A DNA stretch of 64,000 nucleotides from Septoria linicola (Eukaryota; Ascomycota; Dothideomycetes; Mycosphaerellales; Mycosphaerellaceae), in NCBI GenBank assembly GCA_024114885.1, contig CP099422.1, positions 1,798,001 through 1,862,000 on the forward strand, in the 5' to 3' direction. The first letter of the stretch is position 1, and every line of letters begins with the position of its first letter. Under the pieces are notes generated by a model, which made no database searches, was not told the DNA's origin, and saw only the letters and a list, made by a program, of their open reading frames with translations. Below, one piece after another: positions 1-9,932 of this stretch. The position numbers were made by a program, and so were the translations under genes.

Positions 1-324
1 ACTCGGTCTGACATGAGGTTTGTAGACTTCGCAGCATGCTGTACATCACGAACATTCACCGCCACCATCATGTGCCGGAAAGAGCAAAAGGCCATGAATA
101 ATTGCATGATGCTCTACGCTACACAAGCTGAGCAGGATGCCGCTCGAGAAGAATGGTTCGCGACGATGGATGAACGGAGAAAAGAGCGAGAGATGAAGGA
201 AGCCAAGAGGAAGGAAGATGAGAAGTTCTGGAAAGAGTGGTGGGACAAAGATGCGAAGGGCGTACCATCGACAGAAGGCCGTGACAAGAAGGGACGACAT
301 ATCGAAGGTGAAGGGCAGCGGTGA
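1..324 (+). CDS. CMC1: CMC1-like twin CX9C mitochondrial protein, 3' end (partial)
   Basis: This looks like the last exon of a COX-assembly mitochondrial protein of the Cmc1 family, a small intermembrane-space protein of the Mia40 import pathway that helps cytochrome c oxidase assembly. The visible part has a clean CX9C motif (CRKEQKAMNNC) preceded by a CC pair that would close the first CX9C helix, and then a long Lys/Glu/Arg/Trp-rich tail (EEWF, KFWKEWW), as filamentous-fungal Cmc1 proteins have. The partner cysteine of the first motif is missing here, so the exon must begin near base 17-33, with earlier exon(s) left of the window. The ATG at base 13 is probably not the true start. The stop is TGA at 322-324. 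The family call is from motif spacing and tail style, not alignment. Confidence 0.55.
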   Translation, partial: TRSDMRFVDFAACCTSRTFTATIMCRKEQKAMNNCMMLYATQAEQDAAREEWFATMDERRKEREMKEAKRKEDEKFWKEWWDKDAKGVPSTEGRDKKGRHIEGEGQR

Positions 325-490
325 TGAGACACACGTTCGACTGGAAAGTGTGAAGCAGTACGCTACGGAGTACGAAAGCGCAGGAGGATGGCAAGCTTTA
401 TGGACACCGCGCCGCGGTCTGTCCGTATAGTACACTTCGAGGCACGCACGCCTCTCTGCATCGTCGCTATGGATGCTGGGTATCTCTGCT

Positions 491-2000
491 CTAGAACGCC
501 TCTCCGACTCTTGGTCCGGCGCCTGCACCTGGAATATTAATTCCGCGCACCTCGAACATTTCTGGCTCAGCTGGTAGTGGCTGCGCGATTCCAGCTCGCG
601 CTGCCAACATCTCCCGCTGCCTGGCTGGAGACTCTCTGGTCCTATAGCTCGGCGGGCTGCTGTGTGTTTCGCTACTAGAGGCCGCCGTCGCCTCTTCGTA
701 TGTTGGAGAAGGCAAAGCTGGAGTATCTGGACTGATTGGTGAGGGTGCCCAATGGAGCAAGTCCGGATTCGCTCGAACGCTGTCTCGCCAACGTCCGTAG
801 GCTGGCGGCGGATTCGCGATCTTGGGCACGTCTTTATCCCAGTCAAGAGGTCTGTGAGTTGCAATTGCAAGATCGGCTACGTCGGAATCTGCTCGAACCT
901 CATCACTCGGCACGTGGACTTCGATCGGCGAAGACGGCACAAATGCCTCCTCATGCTCGCCTGTCACTGTTGGAAGACGACGCACATGCGGGTGCAGATG
1001 ATCTCGATGGTGGTGGTGGTGGCGATGTCTTCGCTGATGCCCTTGTCTGGTCACCCTTACGAACGTGGGAAGGTTCCTGTTTCGCCGCTTGCTGTACAGA
1101 AGAAATCGAATGAGGGCGTGGGAAAAGACAATTGTAGCCAGCAGAATCCCAAGTATGAACAGAACATGAAAGGTCGTGGTAATCCCATCAACAGTCATAG
1201 CCAACGAGACATCTGCACCAAAGTTAGCCATGGTCATTACGTCTCGATTGGAAGATGTACTCACAAGTAGCTACCAACGCTGCCAGCAGAGTAGCAGACA
1301 TGAAACATAGAAGACCCGTCGATCCTCCTGCTCGATGTGCGCGACGCTTGTGCCGGCGGTGCGCGCTGCCGGAACCATGAGATCCAGTGCGATGTCGTTC
1401 CCATCCTCCATGCTGTCTTCTATGCTGAGATTTCTGCTGGGACAGGTCAGTCACAGAAGGGTGGCTCAGATCTGGATGGTTGAAGGCCGCCATAGCTCGA
1501 GTGTCAAAAAGCGCAGACTGGTGGGCCATTTGCTGTACATTCCTTTGATAGCTCGATGGTGGGCATGGGAAGCTGTCGATATGCGGTGATCGATCCGTGT
1601 TTACTGAAGTTCCTGAGTCTGTAGGACTTGGGAGCACTTCTGGTCGTGATGGAGATGCTCTGACAGGGAAACGGGTGTGAGCTGGATGCCTCGTTGATCT
1701 TAGCACTGGGGATGGAGGGTTGGAGCGTAGTGGCTCGTCTACTTGAATCGGACGAAGTGTAGGCAATGTTGGAGAGCTGGCGCTGGCTGAAACTTGTGGT
1801 CGAGCATGGACTGGCGTTGTTGGTGAGCTGGCCACTGATCCGAATACTGATGCCCGCAGCAGATTTCGGACATTATCTTGCACGCGTGAGAGTCGTGATG
1901 GTCGTTCGTCTTCTATTATGCCCGACTCCAAGGCGGTCGAGTCTGGTAATGGGGATGCTGGTGGCATGGCTGTACCAAAATACTGCATTCTTGTCTGCAA
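491..2000 (-). CDS. Two-span membrane protein with disordered, PPPAYG-containing tail
   Basis: Two open frames join through a 52-nt intron at 1213-1264: donor GTGAGT, branch GCTAAC, acceptor GCAG, phase 1. The spliced product is about 485 aa. Exon 1 (1265-2000) codes a Ser/Pro-rich N-terminal region, a basic His/Arg stretch and the first hydrophobic segment (around residues 227-245). Exon 2 gives a second span (FHVLFILGILLATIVF) and then a long tail with a His-rich patch, a PPPAYG motif and many SP/TP sites. I know this layout from uncharacterised filamentous-fungal proteins; no function is assigned. A TATA-like element lies only 37 nt upstream of ATG 2000, so translation may start at in-frame ATG 1988 or 1967 instead. 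Confidence 0.75.
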
Positions 2001-2974
2001 TAGCCCTTTGTTCGTAGCGTCCTCCTCTTCGCCTCGTATATAAGATCAAGAAGCACGAGAGTGTACAAATTATCACGTTCGTAGAAGAACAGTGAAGCGA
2101 TAGAAGAAGTGACTTGAGTCTGCAAGGCACTAGCTCTCATCTAAAGGAAAGTAAACAATACAATTCCAATTGCTGCACGATCATGCCCGTCAAGGCCGTC
2201 GACGTGCATCCATCGCCACAGAGTCACCAGCGACGACCAACTTGGCGGCCCTAGTAAAAGTACAATAGGGACACCTTACTGCAGCTCCCAAGTCGTGCAG
2301 CCATGCAGAGCCAGTCGTTCTAGTCGGCAAGTGCAATCAGCAGACACACCAGATCTTGACGTTGCACAACGAATCTCCAAGCTAGTGCTGTTTCGCAAGG
2401 GCGCTCCATGTTGATGTCCGCTACGCCAGGGCAAGTCGCCGTTCATCTGTCGTGGACAAATCGACGGAGATGGGCAGAGACGCGTCTGATGTGGCGTCCT
2501 GGCGGTCCGCGACTGTTCACAGATGCGTTCGTGAGAGCATGTCGAAACAGTGAATGGTGATGTTTCAGATCGAAGGAGTTTGGAGGTAGTGTGGGAGAAG
2601 CTCTGAGGGGGACGCGCTAGAGACGCATGTTTCATAATGAAGGAGCAAAGCTAGCCAATGAACACAATGCGACGCCGTTGTCCTGAAAATACAATGTATT
2701 GATACCTTTTGAACCTGCTGTGGATCAAGCAGTTGCATGGGCGCCAGTCGAGATAGAGACTGTCGAAGTCTTCTAGACCACCTGCTTCGGCGCAACGCAC
2801 CTATATGCTTCAAGTCCGGCCTTGGCTCACGCTCATAGAGGCCCGATGTGACCACAGCCTTCGATTGACATGTCGAAGCGTTGGTTGACTAGTGACTCCG
2901 ACTTGTTGCTGCGCTCGTGCATCAATCATATTGCTCAAGGTGATCGGCATATTTGATGTACAGACAGTAACGAA
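2001..2974. other. Intergenic region, promoter of the two-span protein
   Basis: About 1 kb between two minus-strand genes. A TATATA element at 2037-2042 (minus strand) probably serves the gene ending at 491. A 119-codon minus-strand frame at 2276-2635 has no recognisable composition or motif and is not supported. Nothing else is seen. Confidence 0.5.
2037..2042 (-). promoter_or_regulatory. TATA-like element
   Basis: TATATA on the minus strand, 37 nt upstream of the first possible ATG (2000) of the two-span protein. A start site about 30 nt downstream of it would favour ATG 1988 or 1967 as the initiator. Confidence 0.35.
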
Positions 2975-4108
2975 TTACTCTGCCACGCCTGCAATCAAGG
3001 TCTTGATACCCTTAGCTGCCTTTACATCGCCAAAGGCCTTCTCAGCATCCTCAAACTTCACCGTACCAGTGATAAGCTTCTTTACATCGACTCGTCCACT
3101 CTCGATCAGCTGCAGCGCAAGCTGATAGTCTCCGGAGGAATATCTAAAGCTGCCTTTCACGTTCAACTCTTTCGAGCACATTTGAGCGATCGGGAACGTG
3201 ATGTCACTCTTGCCCATGCCACCCTGCACATAGTTGCCTCCTACTCGTAGAGTATGGATCGAGGTCTGTATCGCAGGCTCAGCACCAGATGCGTCAAGCA
3301 CAACATCGGCTCCAGGTCCAAGATCGGCATCTGAGATTATGCGTTGAGCAGCGTCCTCGGGAGATTCTCGTTGCGATAGGACGCCGTGGGTTGCGGCATA
3401 CTGCTTCGCAAAGTCGAGTCGCTCCGCATTGATGTCCACTGCAACGATCTTGGTCGCGCCAAAAGCTTTCGCAACTGCCATGCAAAGCAAGCCCACTGGG
3501 CCTGCACCGAAGACAACGACGCTGTCACCTGGCTTGATCCCGCCCTGCTTGGAAATGTGTACACCGACAGCAAGAGGCTCCATTAATGCTCCCTCCTCTA
3601 GCGACACTTTCTCAGGCAGCTTATAGCAGAAGTCTTCTGGCAGTGCATAGTACTTCGCAAGTGTGCCGTCAAATGGAGGCGTAGCAGCGAAAGCCATGTC
3701 GGGACATAGGTTGTATTTGCCCTCTCTGCATCGAACACATCTTCTGCATGGCACACCAGGCTCCATTGCAACACGGTCGCCAACCTTCAAGCTCTTGACG
3801 CCATCTCCAATCTTTGTGACTATACCCGAGCTTTCATGTCCAAGCACCATTGGCGACTTCACCACGAAATGGCCAATAGCACCGTGAATCCAGTAGTGGA
3901 CATCGCTGCCGCAAATACCCGTGAACTTCGTGTTGACAATGACATCGTATGGGGACTTGAGCTGCGGAATTGGTCGGTCTTCGAACTTGACGCTGCCAGC
4001 TTTCTCGAGGACGAACGATAGATTCTAATTGTGGCATCTTAGTTCGCGGCCGCTTGACATTGATGGACCAGGACATGCTGCTAAACGATAACTCACCTCT
4101 GCACCCAT
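2975..4108 (-). CDS. xdhA: Xylitol dehydrogenase (D-xylulose reductase)
   Basis: A zinc-dependent medium-chain dehydrogenase that oxidises xylitol to D-xylulose with NAD+ in the cytosolic pentose catabolic pathway. A 12-nt first exon (4097-4108, Met-Gly-Ala-Glu) is joined to the body by a 72-nt intron (4025-4096; donor GTGAGT, acceptor TTAG, phase 0), giving 353 aa, the usual family size. Catalytic zinc ligands are seen in GICGSD, GHES and MEPL. The structural-zinc cysteine cluster is PCRRCVRCREGKYNLC. The Rossmann motif GAGPVGLL is followed by an Asp (VAVDIN) expected for NAD rather than NADP. L-arabinitol or sorbitol dehydrogenase are close paralogues and cannot be fully excluded. It is transcribed away from the urea transporter. 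Confidence 0.88.
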
Positions 4109-4985
4109 TTTTGCGGTATCCTAGTTTTGCGGAAAGTTTGGATGATGAAATCACAAAGGAAACTTGGAGATTCGATACTAATGAGCTATGACTTACTGCT
4201 TCGCGCTGAATATTTCCGCCGTGATCGTTGAGCCTACATCTTTCGCGTTACATCAACAGCCCACTTTGACAAGCTGGTGACGGACCACGGCGGGACATTT
4301 TTGCTGCGTGACAGGCAATTTAGGCACGATCCGCATTCAGCCGCTGAGTTGCGACTTCTTACTCATCCCATCTTTCCCATCACGTCCTCGATTCTGTTTC
4401 TATCACCATCAGAACGGAGATGCATGTGCATAATATCCCCACGAGAGCATGCCAGAAAGTCGGCCAGCACCGGTCGCTGCAGATGCAAGCCCATAGCGTA
4501 GGCACATCTCCTGAGGGCATATTGCCGCCTCCTCATTCGTCCGACCATGCCAAGGATGGCCTTATCAGTGCTCGAAGCACAGTCAAGCTGATCGCAGGAA
4601 CATGAGAGCAAAGATAGTGAACTCTATTGCACTGGTGCTGTCTTATCGCGTGGCAATTGCATCGAGTAATAATCCAACATGAGCCACTTGCCAGCCAATG
4701 GTTCTTTGATCTGCAACTCGGCTGGCACGCATGGGAAGGAGAGGGCATCTCACAGCTGCGAGCTCGGCATGTGGTGCGCTCAATCGACCGCAGATTGTAG
4801 TTCAGTGTGTGGACAGCACAGATAAGTATATCAGAAGGGTATAACCTAGTTGGACAGAAGGCTGTTGGTCATCCTCTGCTCGAAGCATCTTTTACACGCT
4901 CAGCGGCCGCACCAGACCGCGTTCAAGCTAATATACCTGCTGAGTCGCATCGCTGTTCGTTACTGACAAGCACAACTAAGCAGCC
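4109..4985. promoter_or_regulatory. Divergent promoter with three GATA-factor sites
   Basis: This 877-bp stretch separates the divergent xylitol dehydrogenase and urea transporter genes. It holds three HGATAR-type sites: TGATAAG at 4561-4567 (minus strand), CGATAAG at 4642-4648 (minus strand) and AGATAAG at 4820-4826 (plus strand), all within 430 bp of the transporter ATG. That fits nitrogen-repression control by an AreA/NIT2-type GATA factor, known for fungal urea permeases. No clear XlnR site (GGCTAA) was seen on the dehydrogenase side. Confidence 0.5.
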
Positions 4986-7099
4986 ATGGCGACAAGTCCG
5001 CCTCTTAGTCAGGCTACTGGCTATGGAGTCATCGTTGGCCTGGGCTTCCTCTTCGCGTGGGTGTCAGTATAGCCAAGAACAGAACATGTGCTGACAATGG
5101 CAATCACAGCTTTGGCATGATGCTCACGACCTTCGTTCTCAAACGCTACAACAACGAGTTGCAGACATCTGAAGTCTTCAGCACCGCCGGTCGATCCGTC
5201 AAATCTGGTCTGGTGTCTTCTGCTGTCGTTTCTTCTTGGACCTGGGCAGCAACGCTGTTGCAATCAAGCTCTATCGCATACCAGTACGGTGTGAGCGGGC
5301 CCTTTTGGTATGCATCTGGTGCAACTGTTCAGATCATCCTGTTCGCGACTATTGCTATCGAGCTCAAGCGCAAGGCACCTAACGCCCACACGTTTCTGGA
5401 GGCTATCCGTGCCAGATATGGCCCTGTCACACATGGCGTCTACATCACTTTTGGACTGATGACCAACATCCTGGTAACGGCTATGTTGTTGACCGGAGGC
5501 TCGGCTGTAGCGACTTCGCTTTGTGGTGTACCAACGGCTGCAGGCTGTTTCTTACTCCCTGTGGGTGTGGTGCTGTACACCATGTTCGGAGGTATCAAGG
5601 CAACGTTCTTGACCGATTATGTCCATACTGTGGTCATCCTTGTTATCATCCTGACTTTCGCCTTTACCGCTTACGCAACTGGAGAGCAACTTGGCAGTCC
5701 AGGAGCCGTGTACGATCTGCTCATGGCGGCGACCGAACGACACCCTGTAGAAGGCAATGCCGGTGGATCCTACCTGACGATGCGATCGAAAGAGGGCGTC
5801 ATCTTCTTCGTCATTAACATCGTTGGCAACTTCGGAACGGTCTTCATGGACAACGGCTACTACAACAAAGCGATCGCCGCTTCTCCTGTCCATGCACTTC
5901 CAGGCTACATTGTGGGTGGCCTCTCCTGGTTCGCAATTCCTTGGCTTGCAGCGACTACAATGGGTCTCAGTGCTCTCGCTCTCGAGAACAATCCCGTGTT
6001 CCCAACATACCCCAACCGTATGGATCCAGCAGATGTGAGCGCCGGTCTCGTCCTGCCCAATGCAGCTGTCGCTCTTCTCGGATCTGGTGGTGCAGCAGCC
6101 ACTCTCCTGCTGATCTTCATGGCTGTGACATCTGCAATGTCTGCAGAGCTGATCGCCGTGTCCTCTATCTGGACCTACGATATCTACAAGACATACATCA
6201 ACCCGAACGCGAGCGGCAAACGATTGATCTACATGTCGCACACAAGCTGTGTAGTCTACGCCCTGTGCATGGCGGCGTTCAGTACTGGACTTCACTACGC
6301 GGGTATCTCTATGGGCTACCTCTATCTACTCATGGGTGTCATCATCAGCGGTGCCGTGCTACCTTCCACTCTTACTCTCCTGTGGAGCCGCCAGTCCTGG
6401 GCCGCAGCAACATTCTCGCCTCCTCTAGCTCTCTGCTGTTCCGTCATCGGCTGGCTCGTGCAAGCCAAGAGCCAGTACGGCGAGCTCAGCGTCACAACTA
6501 CGGGATCCAATTATCCTATGCTTGTCGGCAATGTGGTTTCTCTCCTCGCACCGGCGATCTTCATCCCAATACTCTCTTTGGTCTTCCGTAGCCCCGTATA
6601 TGACTGGGTCAGCATGGCTCAGATCCGCAAAGGCGACGACTCCGATCTTGCTGCCGCAGCTCACGTTGACCTAGAGATGATCCCTGGCGAACAGCAAAAG
6701 CGTCAGGAAGACGAAGCGGAAGAGCAAAGCAAGCTCCAGCGCGCAAGTAAGATTGCTCGCTGGCTAACAGTCTTCATGACGCTCTCATTCCTCGTCCTCT
6801 GGCCAATGCCAATGTACGGTTCTGCCTACATCTTCTCGAAGAAATTCTTCACCGGTTGGGTTGTCGTCGGTATCTTCTGGCTGTTTTGCAGTTCGTTCTG
6901 TGTGGGACTGTACCCACTCTGGGAGGGCAGGAAGACTAGTGTCAGGACTTTCAAGGCCATCTTCGCAGATGTTACAAATAGGGGAAAGCCACGGCACGTG
7001 CATCATGGACGAGCGGTGATGATGGACGAGGATGAGGAGGAGGAGAAGCAGGCCGAGAAGAAGACTTCTACGCCTCCGCAGGTTGAAGTTGAGCATTAA
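4986..7099 (+). CDS. DUR3: DUR3-type urea transporter (SSS family)
   Basis: A plasma-membrane urea/H+ (or Na+) symporter of the solute:sodium symporter family. Exon 1 (4986-5056) starts MATSPPLSQATGYG and is joined by a 53-nt intron (5057-5109; donor GTGGGT, branch CTGAC, acceptor CACAG). The junction restores the family's LFA-x-GMM motif at the first helix, which decides the donor choice. The product is 686 aa, the usual DUR3 length, with about 15 hydrophobic segments. The conserved core includes SSWTWAATLL, FGGIKATFLTDYVHT and the NFGTVFMDNGYYNKAIAA segment typical of fungal urea permeases. The C-terminal tail is cytosolic, acidic and poly-Glu. GATA sites upstream suggest nitrogen regulation. 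Confidence 0.93.
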
Positions 7100-7276
7100 T
7101 CAGTGACTGTAGAGATGGTGATCTGAGATCGTTGACGAAGAACAACAACCTACGATGATGACTTTTGTATGACAATACTCTAGATATAGCGATACCCTTT
7201 ACGAGTTCACGACCACCTCCTTCCCATCTCTCCACATCCGCACCACCTTTGTTTGCCCTGCACGAAGGGACTGTGT

Positions 7277-8037
7277 CTAACAAATCTCCACCACATCACT
7301 CACAGGATAAATCCCATACCCAACCAACCCCACATCCACATCAAACGACTCATTCGCCCTCAATGTACAATACTCCGTCTCTGTACCTTGATCATAGCTC
7401 TTCTCACAAGCATAAGAACCAGTCTCTTGGTTCTTGAGGAAGAATGTGCCGTTTTGAACCACGCTGTTGCGGTAGGAGTAGTATTGGAGGAGGTCCTGTT
7501 TATCCAATCTCATCAATACCTGATGTGAGTGGGATGTATGTGTTGGGATGGAGGAAGGAGGGAGGGAGGAGAGAGATGGGGGGGGGGGAAGAACATACAA
7601 CGGAGATATCATCAGCAGTTTTCCCTTTCCACCCCGCGGTAGGATTGACTCGAGCCCAGTACTCTGAATTTCCAATGCCGACGCCGGTGGATGTACAGGG
7701 TGTGTAGCATGTCTTGGGGTGGCAGCCGTCCCTATATCGTGCTAGATGAGCTTGCGCTTCTCACCTCGAAACCTCCTACCTGGCGTAGGACGGGATACCG
7801 AACTCACCACTCGACTCGACAATGGAATTGACCATCACCACCTTGTTGTGGCACGGCAGCGGGTCTGGAGACGTTGAAGTCGATACAGTGTGATTCTTTG
7901 TATGGGTTGCTCAGGTCGTCGCGGACGCCAGAGGTCTTATCCGTGGCGTGGAAAGGGTTGACCGTGAAGACCTGTTGTGCTGAGGCGGTGCCTAGAGTCA
8001 CAGCGACGGTGGCGAGGAGTGCTGTTAGAAAGTGCAT
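7277..8037 (-). CDS. Small secreted eight-cysteine protein (effector candidate)
   Basis: Three exons (7808-8037, 7599-7731, 7277-7519) join through introns of 76 nt (7732-7807, donor GTGAGT) and 79 nt (7520-7598, donor GTATGT) with frames kept, giving 201 aa. Met-1 is placed at 8037 because a clean signal peptide follows (hydrophobic core LTALLATVAVTL, cleavage near Ala20). The mature chain of about 180 aa has eight cysteines at 51, 73, 80, 85, 89, 159, 172 and 201, the last being the final residue, an even number that suits four disulfides. It carries NGT and NES sequons. I do not recognise the family. The second intron contains an 11-G run (7578-7588). Secretion and Cys content make it an apoplastic effector or a cell-surface protein candidate; this is inference. 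Confidence 0.72.
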
Positions 8038-8770
8038 CTTTAGATCGATTCTGCTGTTATGAGTAGCTGATTGGAATGGCAAAATGGGTCAAATAGTAGG
8101 GAATGAACCTGCCTGCTATACTTATACCTATTCTATTCTGCTACGAGGCAAGTAGTCTCAGCTCGCCTATGCACATCCGCAGAGATGACTAGACTACCAC
8201 CACTACGATGTGAAGCCTAAAAAGGATGCAAAGTGGGAAGAGCACGAGAAGAAATGTAGTACCAGAAGGATCGCCAAGGCGCATCCGATGAGGATCTAGC
8301 AAGGTGCATGGAGCCATTTATGGGTTACACAACCCTGCAGGTGCATTCCAGGTGGCGTTGCCGAGCATCGGATGGGGAGATGGGAACTGGAGCAGATGTA
8401 AAAGTAGCTTCTTTTCGTTTCTTGCTCGTATAGCGCGATTGCTTCATTCAGTCATTTCTTCGTGCTACGTAGTATCGTATGCCACTGTCCTTGCATGGCA
8501 GGATGCGGGGAACAACGGGGTGACGCTTCATGCTGTATCAGGATGAGCGCTTTATGGTCGAGCGGAATCGTCAGCTGGTTCCAGTAACAAGACTTGCTCG
8601 TCTGTTCCGAGCATTGGCAGACCAGGGCGTGGAATGTGTGGTGTCGCACAGTGCAACATGTCGTCCAGCTCGACGCAACTGCCGTCAATGGCGAGTGCGA
8701 GCAGCTCAAGCCAGTGACCAGTCTGAGTGCAAGATGGAAGATGGTCCAGCACCGAGACAGCGATGCGACA
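8038..8770. other. Intergenic region
   Basis: Promoter region of the secreted eight-cysteine gene and 3' flank of CSN7. Overlapping frames at 8304-8803 lack any coding character. Apart from the TATA-like element at 8121-8126, nothing is seen. Confidence 0.45.
8121..8126 (-). promoter_or_regulatory. TATA-like element of the secreted protein
   Basis: TATAAG on the minus strand, 84 nt upstream of the ATG at 8037. Confidence 0.35.
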
Positions 8771-9722
8771 CTACTTCGATCCCTTGCCGGTGAGCTTGCC
8801 TAGCAAGCCTGCGCTCTTCTTCCTCCCTCCCACCGTCCGCCCGCCATCATCCACATCCATGGCATCCTCGTCCGCTTCCTCGTCTGCCTGATCGCGTTTG
8901 TGGGCGCCTCTCGTGTTGTGTCCTGGTCGTGAGCCTGGAATACCGCTTCCGCCCGCCGTTCCATCGCTACTCTTGCTCGCTTTCTCTGCCTGTTCCGTCA
9001 CCGCCTTGATTTGCTGCTCCGTCTTTGCCTCTCGCTTCGCACGCTTCTCGGCGTCTGCCTTGACTTTTCTGATCTCGCCTTCGAGCTGCTCCAGTACGGC
9101 ATCGCAGCGTCCGCTCCAGGCGGCCAGTTCCGCCACCATGGATTGCACGCTTCCGGGAGCCAGGTCCCGGAGTGGAGCTACGGAGGTGATGATGACGGTT
9201 TGTGCTGCAGGGTTCAGAGTGGCGGTGATGAGGTTGCTGTAGATGGCGTGCGTGACGAGGTGTTCGAGGTCGACAGATGAGGACAGATCGAGGCGGGAGC
9301 ACAGCGAGGCATAGCTGAGGTTGGAAGCGGCGCCCTTTTCGGCGGCGATGCTCAAGAGGGAGAGGAGACGCAGCTTCAGCGCTTGTGCATCGGACAGCAC
9401 CGGCAGATGTGGAGTGGCTAGAAATGCAGTCAGCGATGTGCTATGGAATGGAATGGAATGGTGAAGTATGGACGGTGGACACACTCTTGCAAGTCTCCCA
9501 CGTTCCCCAGGCAAACGTCTGCAGCAGCGTCCAGGACGAGCCGTACTGCTCATGGCCGGCCAGAGCTTGGATGTTGGCTTGTTGCAGCAGTTCGGCGAAG
9601 ACATATGTGTTGGCCGCGGATGTTGCTTGCTTGACCAGATCGGCTGCTGCTCGTGGCGAATTGGCTGATTTGGCAAGCGCGATAAAGGGCGCCAGCGCGT
9701 TGATGGCTTTCGTCTGGTCCAT
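8771..9722 (-). CDS. csnG: COP9 signalosome subunit 7 (PCI domain)
   Basis: A subunit of the COP9 signalosome, which removes Nedd8 from cullin-RING ligases in nucleus and cytosol and in fungi affects development and secondary metabolism. Two exons (9485-9722 and 8771-9417) join over a 67-nt intron (9418-9484; donor GTGTGT, acceptor CTAG, phase 1), giving 294 aa. The junction rebuilds the CSN7 signature: FAWGTW, then TPHLPVLSDAQ and LKLRLLSLL, followed by the winged-helix part of the PCI domain (LCSRLDLSSSVDLEHLV..AIYSNLITATL). A Lys/Glu-rich helix and a basic, low-complexity C-terminus with an acidic DEEADEDAMDVDD patch complete it. The intron contains a TTCCA pentanucleotide run. Start Met at 9722 is preferred over 9746 by family N-termini. 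Confidence 0.85.
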
Positions 9723-9932
9723 CTTGTCCGGTGGAGATCGTATCAATGTGGTGGAACGGAAGCGAACAACATGTAGTTACTCGTTTGATCGAAAGCTCAA
9801 GGTCGATTATGCCAAGAGAAAGTGGGGCGCCTTCACTTCGCGTCACTCTTTCACGTCTCACGCGTCGTCCGATAGACACACTACCGTCTGTCTATTGATC
9901 GACAACACATAGTCTATCCATGACTGCCTGTG

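Noticed and set aside
46..870. 274-codon minus-strand frame
   Set aside because: Shadow of the CMC1-like exon and of the two-span protein gene in the wrong frame.
2276..2635. 119-codon minus-strand frame
   Set aside because: No recognisable protein character; lies in promoter DNA.
5552..6295. 247-codon minus-strand frame inside the urea transporter
   Set aside because: Antisense shadow of a strongly coding region.
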